This document shows positions 30,022-38,680 of a stretch of 64,000 bases of DNA, one piece after another (within the stretch, counting starts at the first letter, position 1; each line of letters opens with the position of its first letter). The DNA comes from Solwaraspora sp. WMMA2056 (lineage in GTDB: Bacteria; Actinomycetota; Actinomycetes; Mycobacteriales; Micromonosporaceae). The position numbers and the translations under genes were made by a program. The stretch covers positions 868,001-932,000 of the forward strand of contig NZ_CP128360.1 of assembly GCF_030345095.1 (NCBI RefSeq), written 5' to 3'. The notes under the pieces were generated by a model. It saw nothing but the letters and a program-made list of their open reading frames with translations, did no database searches and was not told where the DNA came from.

Positions 30022-31742
30022 CCGGCTTCGTCGACCGCGTCCGTGGCGCGGTCCGCCGCGAACCCCGCGTCGACGCCGACCAGCTGGTCGCCCGCCTCAC
30101 CGCGCTGGGCCGGTTCCTGCGCGCCACCGACGGACGGATCCCGGACACCCGGCTCGGCGCGGCCCGCACCCTGGTCGAGCGGGCCGGTGCCCGGCTGACG
30201 CTGTCCCGGGAGCACACCGTGGTGGCGCTGGCCGGTGCGACCGGCAGCGGCAAGTCGAGCATCTTCAACGCACTGGCCGGGATGGACCTTTCCCCGGTCG
30301 GCGTGCGCCGGCCCACCACCGGCAACGCCCACGCCTGTGTCTGGGGCCCGGTCGACGGTGCCGGCGAGTTGCTGGACTGGGTCGGCGTACTGCCCCGGCA
30401 CCGGTTCGTCCGGGAAAGTGCCCTGGACGGCACCGACGAGGCCGGGCTGCACGGGCTGGTCCTGCTCGACCTGCCCGACTTCGACTCCGTCGAGTTCGGC
30501 CACCGGCTGGAGGTGGACCGGCTGCTCGGCCTGGTCGACCTGGTGATCTGGGTGGTCGACCCGCAGAAGTACGCCGACCGGGTGATCCACCGTGGCTACC
30601 TGCGGGAGTTCCACCGCAACCGGGACGTCACGGTCGTCGTGCTCAACCAGGCCGACCGGCTCGACCAGTCCGAACTCACCCGGCTGATGGCCGACCTGCG
30701 CCGGCTGCTGGACACCGACGAACTCGCCGGCGTACCGCTGCTGGCCACCTCGGCGGTGATCCCGGCCGCGATGGCCGAGCTGCGGGGGCAACTGGAGCGT
30801 ACGGTGACCGAACGGCAGGCGGTGCTGCGTCGGCTCGCCGGCGACCTCGACGCGGTCACCGACGAGCTGGGCGACCTGGTCGGCCCGGTGGGACGTGCCG
30901 AGGAGGAGATCAACCGGGGCACCGTCCGACGGCTCAGCTCCGCGCTGGCCGACGCCGCCGGAGTGCCGACGGTCGCCCAGGCGGTCGAATCGGCGTACCG
31001 GCAGCGGGCCGCCGCCGCGACCGGCTGGCCGGTCAGCCGGGCCTGGCACCGGCTGCGCCCCGACCCGCTGCTGCGGCTGCACCTGCTCGGTTCCCGACGG
31101 GCCGACGGCCCGCCCGGGGCACCGTCCGACGGCCCGGCCGACCCGCCGGCGCCGCTGGCGGTGACGTCGCTGCCGGCGCCGAGCGCCGCCCAGCGCGCGG
31201 CCGTCGACCTGGCGGTACGCGGCCTCGCCGAGCAGGCCGGCAGCCAACTGCCGGCACCCTGGCCGGCGGCGGTGACCGCCGCTGCCCGTTCGCAGACCGC
31301 CGATCTGCCCGACGCGCTGGACCGGGCCGTCGGTGCCGCCGATCTGGCCCCGGTCGACCGGCCGTTGTGGTGGCGGGCGGTCGGCGCGGTGCAGTGGCTG
31401 GTGACCGCCGCGGCGGCCGCCGGGCTCGGCTGGCTGCTCGTCGGCTTCGTCGTCCGGGTGCTGGGTCTGCCGGCGCTGGAGTACCCGGCGGTCGGGGTGG
31501 TGCCGGTGCCGACGGTACTGCTGCTCGGCGGTCTGCTCGGCGGCGTCCTGGTCGGCCTGCTGATCCGGCCGGTGACCGGTTGGGCGGCCCGGCGGGCCCG
31601 CCGACGCGCCGAGGACCGGCTCTACGACGCCGTGGCCGACGTGGCCCGACGCCACGTGGTCGCCCCGGTCCGCGCGGTCCTGGCCGCCCACAGCGACGCC
31701 AGCGACGCCCTGGACCAGGCCCGGTCCCGGTCAGGTCGCTGA
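30018..31742 (+). CDS. Dynamin-like GTPase, second of a pair
   Basis: 574 residues. P-loop AGATGSGKSSIFNALAG near 72, switch RPTTGNAH, G3 LDLPDFDS, and G4 LNQADRL. The C-terminal third has two membrane helices (about 455-480 and 492-520, GVVPVPTVLLLGGLLGGVLV) and a basic amphipathic tail. Compared with its upstream partner, the G-motifs are more canonical while the membrane anchor is stronger. The tight overlap indicates coexpression. Streptomyces DynA/DynB are a known precedent for paired dynamins at division septa; whether this pair corresponds to them cannot be decided here. Confidence 0.8.
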   Translation: MTGFVDRVRGAVRREPRVDADQLVARLTALGRFLRATDGRIPDTRLGAARTLVERAGARLTLSREHTVVALAGATGSGKSSIFNALAGMDLSPVGVRRPTTGNAHACVWGPVDGAGELLDWVGVLPRHRFVRESALDGTDEAGLHGLVLLDLPDFDSVEFGHRLEVDRLLGLVDLVIWVVDPQKYADRVIHRGYLREFHRNRDVTVVVLNQADRLDQSELTRLMADLRRLLDTDELAGVPLLATSAVIPAAMAELRGQLERTVTERQAVLRRLAGDLDAVTDELGDLVGPVGRAEEEINRGTVRRLSSALADAAGVPTVAQAVESAYRQRAAAATGWPVSRAWHRLRPDPLLRLHLLGSRRADGPPGAPSDGPADPPAPLAVTSLPAPSAAQRAAVDLAVRGLAEQAGSQLPAPWPAAVTAAARSQTADLPDALDRAVGAADLAPVDRPLWWRAVGAVQWLVTAAAAAGLGWLLVGFVVRVLGLPALEYPAVGVVPVPTVLLLGGLLGGVLVGLLIRPVTGWAARRARRRAEDRLYDAVADVARRHVVAPVRAVLAAHSDASDALDQARSRSGR

Positions 31743-31816
31743 GCCGACCGGATTCCGGCGGCCAGGCGTGGCCGACATGTAACGCACTGGTGATGCCAGT
31801 TGCCGGGGGGCGGGCG

Positions 31817-31822
31817 TAGGGT
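31817..31822 (+). promoter_or_regulatory. -10 box, leaderless pattern
   Basis: TAGGGT six nt before the ATG at 31829; no Shine-Dalgarno. Confidence 0.5.
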
Positions 31823-31828
31823 CGAATC

Positions 31829-33052
31829 ATGGCCACGCCAGAAACCCCCTACGACGCGGTGCTCGCGGCCGCCCGTGACGTGACCAAGTTGGAGTGTGCA
31901 CTCGACGCGGAGATGCTCGGTGCCGCCCTGCTGGGCAGTGTCTACGCCGTCGCCGAGACCGACCGGGCAGCCGCGGTCCGGGAGTTCGTCGGTAGTTTCC
32001 TGTCCGCCACCACCCGCCGCCGGGCCGCGTCCGCCACCACGATCCGGACGGTCTTCGCCCGGCTCGTCCCGGACGCGGCCGGAGCCGCCGGCGTCAAGAT
32101 CGGCAGCACCGCACCCGACTGGTCCAGCCGGCTGGGTCAGGTACGGCTGACCGGCAGCTACGCCTACGGCGACGTGTACGGCGACCAGACGTCCTACCTG
32201 GCGACCTTCGCCTACGACGACGACCTCGGCGGACCGGAGCACGCGGTGGTCGCGTTGGTCGACCACAACATCGGCATCACCAAGGACGTCTTCGTCGGCG
32301 GCCCGGCGGAGCGGATCCTGGGCCAGGTGCGGCAGATGTGCGCCAACGACGAGTTGACCTGGTTCCGCGAGGAGGACCCCGGGGTCCTGCGGGGCGAGGT
32401 CAGCCGGCATCTGGCCATCACCGACGGCCTGCGGGAGTTGCCCGGCGAGGGCTCACTCGCCACCGACCGGGCGTTGGTCGGTGCCCGGCTCGCGGTGCTG
32501 CCGGCGCCGACGTCCGTGGTGGCACCGCCCGGTGACGACCCCATCCCCGCCGATCGGCGGACCGTCCTGGTCCGCGAGTTCCTGGCCTCGCCGCAGGCGC
32601 GGCGGTTCGGCCTCGATTCGACCGGCACCAGCGACCTCGCCTCGTTGCACTTCTGCCTGAGCCTGGTGCTCGACCACTCGGCGAGCCTGCTCGATCCCGA
32701 CCCGATGCGCTGGAGTCCGGCGGTGGCCGGGATGTTCCTGCTGGACTGGGTGCACCGGCGGGCGGTGCTCGACATCGACGACGCGGCGATGCTACCGGCC
32801 GTGGTCCGGGGCTGGGCCGCGTACGCCGGGCAGCAGCGCAATCTGCCGGCGGCGGCCATCAGCCAGACCGACACCGCGATCGCCGAGATCGTGCCGGAGT
32901 TCGTCCGCCTCTACACCACCGGGGAGCGGCGCAGCCCGGCCACCGCTGCCGTGGCCCAGCTCCTCGCCGACGGTGTCGACCTCAACGATCCGCAGGCGCT
33001 GGACGCCTGGATCGACGCCAACCGGCAGCGGCTCGCCGACGAGCAGAGCTGA
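31829..33052 (+). CDS. Conserved hypothetical protein
   Basis: 407 residues, soluble, no recognised domain. The N-terminal part (ECALDAEMLGAALLGSVYAV) is helical; a middle beta-rich part contains LTGSYAYGDVYGDQTSYLAT and VALVDHNIGITKDVF. The C-terminal half is alpha-helical. The reading frame has strong codon bias to the end, so its 71-bp overlap with the convergent repeat-protein gene looks real. TAGGGT six nt upstream suggests a leaderless mRNA with its own promoter, independent of the GTPases. Confidence 0.75.
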   Translation: MATPETPYDAVLAAARDVTKLECALDAEMLGAALLGSVYAVAETDRAAAVREFVGSFLSATTRRRAASATTIRTVFARLVPDAAGAAGVKIGSTAPDWSSRLGQVRLTGSYAYGDVYGDQTSYLATFAYDDDLGGPEHAVVALVDHNIGITKDVFVGGPAERILGQVRQMCANDELTWFREEDPGVLRGEVSRHLAITDGLRELPGEGSLATDRALVGARLAVLPAPTSVVAPPGDDPIPADRRTVLVREFLASPQARRFGLDSTGTSDLASLHFCLSLVLDHSASLLDPDPMRWSPAVAGMFLLDWVHRRAVLDIDDAAMLPAVVRGWAAYAGQQRNLPAAAISQTDTAIAEIVPEFVRLYTTGERRSPATAAVAQLLADGVDLNDPQALDAWIDANRQRLADEQS

Positions 33053-33914
33053 CCGCCCGACCGGACGATCCACCGCGCGGGCCGGTGCTCGACGCACCGG
33101 GATCGGCGGTGGTCGTCGGTTCCGGGCTGGGGCTGGGGCTCTGGCCGGGGTCCGGCGTCGGTGACAGGTCGGGTGCCGGAGACGGCTCCGGGGTCGCATC
33201 CGGGTCACCTTCGGCGCCGGTCCCAGGGTCACCTTCGGCGCCGGTACCCGGATCGCCCTCCGCGCCCGTACCCGGATCGCCTTCGGCACCGGTCCCAGGG
33301 TCGCCTTCCGCGCCCGTACCCGGATCGCCTTCCGCGCCCGTACCGGGATCGCCTTCCGCGCCGGTCCCAGGGTCGCCCTCCGCGCCCGTACCGGGGTCAC
33401 CCTCGGCACCCGCACCCGGACCGGAGTCCGGACCGGTGTCAGGCGTGGGGCTGGTGGACGGGGTCGGGGCCGGCGTCGGGCCCGGTGTGGGGACGACCGG
33501 AGCCGGCGACGTCGGGGCGACCGGCGGCGGTGACACCGGTCCGACGAGTACCCCACCCGACCCGTCGCCCCGCGACGGCGGCACCGTGCGGGTGCCGGTC
33601 GGTGGCCGGCCCGCCTGAGCCGGACCGCCGCCGACAGCGGTGTCGATGCCGCCGTGGTCGGCGGTGTCGGTCTGGGACGGATTGGCGATCGGACTCGGCT
33701 GCGGGTATCGCACGACCGGCCCGCCGCCGGGCTGACCGAGCAGCGGTACGACGGCCGTCCGACCGTCACCGGTCGCCGTCACCGAGCCAGCCTGCAGCGT
33801 CGCCAGCATGGGCAGCGACGCTGTCGTCACCAGCAACGCCATGATCAGGGCGAACCGCCGCGCCGGACCGCTCAGTCCGGCGGTCGGAGCTGCGCTTTCC
33901 TGCGGCAGCGACAC
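32982..33914 (-). CDS. Exported or membrane-anchored protein with EGDPGTGA octapeptide repeats
   Basis: 310 residues from the GTG at 33914, with GAGGAG seven nt upstream. A hydrophobic segment (FALIMALLVTTASLPMLATL, about 20-40) suggests a signal peptide or N-terminal anchor. The rest is low complexity: Pro/Thr/Gly-rich linkers around nine octapeptide repeats (EGDPGTGA), then a Ser/Pro/Thr tract. The mature part would be acidic and extended, as in cell-wall spacers. The last 24 codons overlap the convergent gene; this basic C terminus (SSARRRAAAGWRRSRR) is unlike the rest and may reflect a frameshift or stop shift. No catalytic domain is visible. Confidence 0.6.
   Translation of the reverse strand: MSLPQESAAPTAGLSGPARRFALIMALLVTTASLPMLATLQAGSVTATGDGRTAVVPLLGQPGGGPVVRYPQPSPIANPSQTDTADHGGIDTAVGGGPAQAGRPPTGTRTVPPSRGDGSGGVLVGPVSPPPVAPTSPAPVVPTPGPTPAPTPSTSPTPDTGPDSGPGAGAEGDPGTGAEGDPGTGAEGDPGTGAEGDPGTGAEGDPGTGAEGDPGTGAEGDPGTGAEGDPGTGAEGDPDATPEPSPAPDLSPTPDPGQSPSPSPEPTTTADPGASSTGPRGGSSGRAVSSARRRAAAGWRRSRRPAPADR
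33202..33417. repeat. Nine 24-bp tandem repeats
   Basis: 216 bp of in-frame 24-bp units encoding EGDPGTGA on the minus strand (last unit variant). Units alternate in two or three synonymous versions, pointing to past unit-level duplication. Copy number is likely to vary between strains. Confidence 0.85.
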
Positions 33915-34372
33915 GGCTGGTCTCCTCGTCGGTGTGGCCCGACCGGTGGTCCACCGATCGTCGGCCCTGGATACATACTGAGGCAGTGACAGAAAGTTTT
34001 CCAGTTCAATACATCGTGTTATCAGAACCGGACGGATGAGCGACAGTCCCCCGAACGCCGCGTCACCCGGCAAGTTCCGCGCAACGCGGACATCACGTCT
34101 TCGGACCCGGACCGACCTATGACGCCCCTCACCTTCAATGCGAGTATGGACCGGACGGCACCGACGCCGCTGCCTCCGCCGCTACCCGTGGCGGACACGA
34201 CTCGATGTTGTCCCCTTCCGGACCGGGTCCAGCCAGAATCCGGCCCGTGCCGCGCGGCAACCCTGACCGGGCCAGGCGCGGCGAGAGGACCTGCCTCGGC
34301 AGCAGCCGACAGCAGGACGAGCTGCGCGGTCGGGACACCCCCGCTGCCACGCACACACGATGGGAGAGACGG
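33915..34372. other. Promoter-bearing intergenic region
   Basis: 458 bp between the divergent repeat-protein gene and the dehydrogenase operon. It has an unusually AT-rich segment at about 33960-34020 (atacatactgag, gttttccagttcaatacatc), probably the minus-strand promoter. The pdhA frame is open upstream of its ATG but not protein-like. I see no further gene. Confidence 0.5.
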
Positions 34373-35551
34373 ATGGCGAAAGTCGACCGCGGGACGGCGA
34401 CCCGCGGCAGACCGGCCACGGCCCGACGGCGGACCACCCGGACCGCCGCCGACCCGGAGCTGGTGCAGCTGCTCACCCCGGAGGGCGAGCGCATCGACCG
34501 GGTCACCGGCCCGGACGGTACGGAGTACTCCGTCGACTTCACCGACGAGCAGTACCGCGGCCTCTACCGCGACCTCGTCGTGGTGCGCAAACTCGACGCC
34601 GAGGCGACCGCCCTGCAACGCCAGGGCGAGCTGGGCATCTGGGCCAGCCTGCTCGGCCAGGAGGCCGCCCAGGTCGGTTCCGGCCGGGCACTGCGCGAGC
34701 AGGACATGGCCTTCCCCACCTACCGCGAGCACGGCGTCCTCTACTGCCGGGGCATCGACCCGATCATGCCGCTGGGGCTGTTCCGCGGCGTCGACCAGGG
34801 TGGCTGGGACCCCAACGAGTTCAAGTTCAACATGTACACGATCGTGATCGGCGCCCAGACACTGCACGCGACCGGCTACGCCATGGGCATCACCATGGAC
34901 GGTCGGACCGGCGGCGACGACGGCGAGGCGGTCATCGCGTACTTTGGTGACGGCGCGTCAGCGCAAGGTGACGTCAACGAGGCCTTCGTCTGGTCCAGCG
35001 TCTTCAACGCACCCATCGTCTTCTTCTGTCAGAACAACCAGTACGCCATCTCCGAACCGCTGGAACGGCAGACGAGGATCCCGCTCTACAAGCGCTCCTC
35101 CGGCTTCGGCTTTCCCGGCGTACGGGTGGACGGCAACGACGTACTGGCCAGTTACGCGGTGACCCGCGCCGCGCTGGACAACGCCCGGCACGGGCAGGGT
35201 CCGACGCTGATCGAGGCGTACACGTACCGGATGGGGGCGCACACCACCTCGGACGACCCGACCCGCTACCGGATCGCCAGCGAGGTCGAGGCGTGGCAGG
35301 CCAAGGACCCGATCGCCCGGGTCCGCGCCTTCCTGACCAGGCAGCAGATCGCCGACTCCGACTTCTTCGCCGAGGTCGACGCGCAGGCGCAACGGGACGC
35401 GGTCCAGTTGCGGGAACGGGTGCTAGCCATGCCCGATCCGCAACCGGGCGCGCTGTTCGACCACGTGTACGCGCACGGCTCCCCGCTGGTCGAGGCCGAG
35501 CGTGCCCAGTTCGAGCGGTACCAGGCGTCGTTCGAGGGAGGGTCGCACTGA
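34373..35551 (+). CDS. pdhA: 2-oxoacid dehydrogenase E1 alpha subunit
   Basis: 392 residues from the ATG at 34373 (GGGAGAGA upstream). Thiamine diphosphate-dependent E1 alpha of a pyruvate or branched-chain 2-oxoacid dehydrogenase complex. The TPP/Mg motif is FGDGASAQGDVNEAF ending in NAPIVFFCQNN, near residues 190-225; the phosphorylation-loop region TYRMGAHTTSDDPTRYR is near 285. The stop overlaps the E1 beta start by one nt (TGATG). Actinomycetes use this alpha2beta2 form for branched-chain oxoacids while a single-chain AceE handles pyruvate, so a BkdA role is quite possible; sequence alone does not decide. Confidence 0.9.
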   Translation: MAKVDRGTATRGRPATARRRTTRTAADPELVQLLTPEGERIDRVTGPDGTEYSVDFTDEQYRGLYRDLVVVRKLDAEATALQRQGELGIWASLLGQEAAQVGSGRALREQDMAFPTYREHGVLYCRGIDPIMPLGLFRGVDQGGWDPNEFKFNMYTIVIGAQTLHATGYAMGITMDGRTGGDDGEAVIAYFGDGASAQGDVNEAFVWSSVFNAPIVFFCQNNQYAISEPLERQTRIPLYKRSSGFGFPGVRVDGNDVLASYAVTRAALDNARHGQGPTLIEAYTYRMGAHTTSDDPTRYRIASEVEAWQAKDPIARVRAFLTRQQIADSDFFAEVDAQAQRDAVQLRERVLAMPDPQPGALFDHVYAHGSPLVEAERAQFERYQASFEGGSH

Positions 35552-36537
35552 TGGCCGAGACACTCACTCTGGGCAAGGCGCTCAACGCCGGTCTGCGCAA
35601 GGCGCTGGAGGGCGACAGCAAGGTCATCCTGATGGGCGAGGACGTCGGCAAGCTCGGCGGCGTCTTCCGGATCACCGACGGCCTGCAGAAGGACTTCGGC
35701 GAGACCCGGGTGATCGACACCCCGTTGGCCGAGTCCGGGATCATCGGCACCGCGGTCGGCCTGGCCATCCGTGGCTACCGGCCGATCTGCGAGATCCAGT
35801 TCGACGGCTTCGTCTACCCGGCGTACGACCAGATCGTGTCGCAGGTGGCGAAGATGCACTACCGGTCGCAGGGCAAGGTGAAGCTGCCGATCGTGATCCG
35901 GATCCCGTTCGGCGGCGGCATCGGCGCGGTGGAGCACCACTCGGAGTCACCGGAGGCGTACTTCTCGCACACCGCCGGGTTGAAGGTCGTCGCCTGCTCC
36001 AACCCGCAGGACGCCTACACGATGATCCAGCAGGCGGTGCTCTCCGACGACCCGATCATCTTCCTGGAGCCGAAGCGGCGCTACTGGGAAAAGGCACCGG
36101 TCGAGCTGGAGACACCACCGGGTACGGCGTACCCACTGCACGCCGCCCGCACGGTGCGGCCCGGCAACGACGCGACCGTGCTGGCGTACGGTCCGATGGT
36201 GCGGACCGCCCTGGACGCGGCCACCGCCGCCGCCGAGGAGGGCCGCGAGCTCGAGGTGATCGACCTGCGGTCGCTCTCCCCGCTGGACCTGGCCGGGGCG
36301 TACGAGTCGGTCCGGCGTACCGGCCGGTGCGTGGTGGTGCACGAGGCGCCGACCAACCTCGGGCTCGGTGCCGAGATCGCGGCCCGGATCACCGAGGAGT
36401 GCTTCTACTCGCTGGAGTCGCCGGTGCTGCGGGTGGGCGGGTTCAACACGCCGTACCCGGCCTCCCGGCTGGAGGAGGAGTACCTGCCGGACCTGGACCG
36501 GGTGCTCGACGCCGTCGACCGTGCGTTCGGTTGGTGA
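35551..36537 (+). CDS. 2-oxoacid dehydrogenase E1 beta subunit
   Basis: 328 residues, transketolase-like beta subunit. GEDVGKLGGVFRITDGL near 30, DTPLAESGIIGTAVGLAIRG near 58, HHSESPEAYFSHTAGLKVV near 130, and the C-terminal VHEAPTNLGLGAEIAARI. It completes the active site with E1 alpha. TGATG overlap with the upstream gene and a 6-bp gap to E2 show one operon. Substrate identity (pyruvate versus branched-chain oxoacids) remains open, as for the alpha subunit. Confidence 0.93.
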   Translation: MAETLTLGKALNAGLRKALEGDSKVILMGEDVGKLGGVFRITDGLQKDFGETRVIDTPLAESGIIGTAVGLAIRGYRPICEIQFDGFVYPAYDQIVSQVAKMHYRSQGKVKLPIVIRIPFGGGIGAVEHHSESPEAYFSHTAGLKVVACSNPQDAYTMIQQAVLSDDPIIFLEPKRRYWEKAPVELETPPGTAYPLHAARTVRPGNDATVLAYGPMVRTALDAATAAAEEGRELEVIDLRSLSPLDLAGAYESVRRTGRCVVVHEAPTNLGLGAEIAARITEECFYSLESPVLRVGGFNTPYPASRLEEEYLPDLDRVLDAVDRAFGW

Positions 36538-36543
36538 GCGCCG

Positions 36544-38004
36544 ATGTCGCGTATCAAGCAGTTCGACCTGCCTGACCTCGGCGAAGGTCTCACCGAGGGC
36601 GAGATCCTCAAGTGGCTCGTCGCGGTCGGCGACACGATCGAGTTGAACCAGCCGATCGTCGAGGTGGAGACCGCGAAGGCAGCGGTCGAGATCCCGGCAA
36701 AGTGGGGCGGGCAGGTCCAGGCGATCTTCCATCCGGAAGGCACCACCGTCGAGGTCGGCACGGCGATCATCGCGATCGACACGGATCCGTCGGCCGGCCC
36801 GACGGATCCGCCGGAGATCCCACCGGCCGAGGGCGCGATCGAGCCCGGCATGATCGGCGGCCCGGCACCGGGCGGCCGCACGGCCGTCCTGGTCGGCTAC
36901 GGCCCACGGACCACTGCGGCGGTCCGCCGGCCCCGCCGCACCAACGGGCAGGCACCGCCGGCCGGCACTGCGGTCGAGCCGCCGGCCGCCGCCACACCAC
37001 CGGCCGCCGCCGCTGCCGTCACACCACCGGCCGCTGTCGCCGTCACACCACCGGCCGCTGTCGCTGCGGTCGGGCCGCCGGCCGATGTGCGAACCGGCGC
37101 GGCGGCCCGGGCGTTGGCCAAACCGCCGGTCCGAAAGCTCGCCCGGGACCTCGGGGTCGACCTGGCCGGAATCGTCGGCAGCGGCCCGCTCGGTTCCGTC
37201 ACCCGCGACGACGTGTTGCGGGCCAGCGCACCGGCGGTCGACTCCCCGGCCGCCGACGCGAGCGCCGACGTCGCGGTCGCGGCGTCCGCCGCCCGGGTCG
37301 GCACCGACCGGGAACGGCGGATTCCGGTCAAGGGCGTCCGCAAGCTGACCGCCGAGAACATGGTGGCTTCCGCCTTCACCGCGCCGCATGTGACCGAGTT
37401 CCTGACTGTCGACCTCACCCGGTCGATGAAGGCGCTGGAGCGGCTGCGGGCGCAGCCGCAGTGGCGCGAGGTCCGGGTCTCACCGCTGCTGATGGTCGCC
37501 AAGGCGATGCTGCTGGCCGCAGCCCGGCACCCGATGGTCAACGCCACCTGGGCCGGCGACGAGATCGTGGTCAAGGAGTACGTGAACCTGGGGATCGCGG
37601 CGGCCACCGACCGTGGGCTGATCGTGCCGAACATCAAGGACGCCGGCCGGCTCACCCTGCTGGAGCTGGCCGAGGCCATGTCGGCTCTGGTCCGTACGGC
37701 CAAGTCTGGTCGGACCGCGCCGGCCGACATGGCCGGCGGAACGATGACCATCACCAATGTCGGCGTGTTCGGGGTGGACAGCGGGACGCCGATCCTGCCG
37801 CCGGGGGAATCGGCGATTCTCGCGGTCGGCACGATCCGCAAGGCACCCTGGGTGCACAAGGAAAAGATTCGGGTACGGCAGGTCGCCACCCTGGCGTTGT
37901 CGTTCGATCACCGGATCATCGACGGCGAACTGGGGTCGGCGTTCCTTCGCGACATCGGCGCGTTCCTCACCGATCCCGCGGCGATGTTGCTCGCCTGGAC
38001 CTGA
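36544..38004 (+). CDS. 2-oxoacid dehydrogenase E2 (dihydrolipoyl acyltransferase)
   Basis: 486 residues. One lipoyl domain (1-80) with the lipoylated Lys in VEVETAKAAVEIP; a long Ala/Pro linker (about 100-180); a peripheral subunit-binding domain (VRKLARDLGVDLAGIVGSGP, about 195-225); and the catalytic CAT domain with SFDHRIIDG (catalytic His about 456). It transfers the acyl group from lipoamide to CoA. The linker contains TPPAAVAV-type repeats. E3 (dihydrolipoamide dehydrogenase) is not in the window. A strong terminator follows. Confidence 0.94.
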   Translation: MSRIKQFDLPDLGEGLTEGEILKWLVAVGDTIELNQPIVEVETAKAAVEIPAKWGGQVQAIFHPEGTTVEVGTAIIAIDTDPSAGPTDPPEIPPAEGAIEPGMIGGPAPGGRTAVLVGYGPRTTAAVRRPRRTNGQAPPAGTAVEPPAAATPPAAAAAVTPPAAVAVTPPAAVAAVGPPADVRTGAAARALAKPPVRKLARDLGVDLAGIVGSGPLGSVTRDDVLRASAPAVDSPAADASADVAVAASAARVGTDRERRIPVKGVRKLTAENMVASAFTAPHVTEFLTVDLTRSMKALERLRAQPQWREVRVSPLLMVAKAMLLAAARHPMVNATWAGDEIVVKEYVNLGIAAATDRGLIVPNIKDAGRLTLLELAEAMSALVRTAKSGRTAPADMAGGTMTITNVGVFGVDSGTPILPPGESAILAVGTIRKAPWVHKEKIRVRQVATLALSFDHRIIDGELGSAFLRDIGAFLTDPAAMLLAWT

Positions 38005-38033
38005 ACGCGCTCTTCCATCCCGACCACCACTAC

Positions 38034-38071
38034 GAACGGCGTTGCAGTCGCTACCGACTGCAACGCCGTTC
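38034..38071 (+). terminator. Hairpin terminator of the E1/E2 operon
   Basis: Perfect 17-bp stem (38034-38050 with 38055-38071) and a CTAC tetraloop, 30 bp past the E2 stop. It is followed by CTCG rather than a T-run. Confidence 0.85.
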
Positions 38072-38236
38072 CTCGCGAGTGGCCGACGATGCTTCGGTGA
38101 CCCGCTTACGGTGCCGACGTTTCTAAGGCAGGTGTGCGGCGTCACCTTCAAATCGTTGGCAACCGGCGGCGGGTTCGAGGTTTACTTGAATCGGCCGACA
38201 GATGGCCGGCCACGCAGATCCACAGGAGAGCACGTC

Positions 38237-38374
38237 ATGTCCATGATCGATCGAATTCGTCGGCACCGGGAGACCAACCGCCGGGCCCGTGCGCTGGAGC
38301 GTGCGCTGCGCGCCACCGACTCCGCAGCGGTCCGCGACGAAATCCGCGCGATCGCACAGCGCTACTACAACTGA
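38237..38374 (+). CDS. 45-residue conserved basic protein
   Basis: Starts at the ATG at 38237 (or 38243) with AGGAGA about 9 nt upstream. Sequence pattern: SMIDRIRRHRETNRRARALE, then RALRATDSAAVRDEIRAIAQ and a final RYYN. It is highly basic at the N terminus and probably one or two amphipathic helices. I recall similar 45-55 residue proteins in other actinomycetes, so it is likely a genuine small gene and not a remnant. Function unknown. It lies between two intergenic gaps and seems to be monocistronic. Confidence 0.75.
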   Translation: MSMIDRIRRHRETNRRARALERALRATDSAAVRDEIRAIAQRYYN

Positions 38375-38680
38375 ACTCGCCGCCGCGAACCCTGCGCCAC
38401 GCCACGACACACGTGCCACTTCGGCGGCACCGGGATTCCTCCGCTCGGAACGGCCCGGTACGGTGGGCTCGGTCGTCGTCGGGTCGATCCGGCGCGCTGC
38501 GGACCAGATTCGGTCAGCCGCCGCCGGGCCGCCAGCCGACGCAATCCGGCTGGCCAGCCTCCGGTGATCTCGATCGCCGGGAGCGGGCGGGCCCGCCCGG
38601 CCGGACTACCGGCGTCACTGGTCGACCGACCAGCCACGTCGGTGGCACGGCACGGCTGACAGGTCATGGAGGAGGCGCAC
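38375..38680. other. Intergenic region, nothing identified
   Basis: 306 bp between the 45-residue protein and the Pro-rich membrane protein. No credible ORF, hairpin or known motif found; it presumably holds the promoter for the downstream gene. Confidence 0.5.

Noticed and set aside
33202-33417. CRISPR-like array
   Set aside because: Units are contiguous 24-mers without spacers, in frame with a coding sequence.
33085-33618. Plus-strand frame with GSPSAPVP repeats
   Set aside because: Opposite strand of the 24-bp repeats. The minus frame has a signal-like hydrophobic segment and a good ribosome site; the plus frame has neither.
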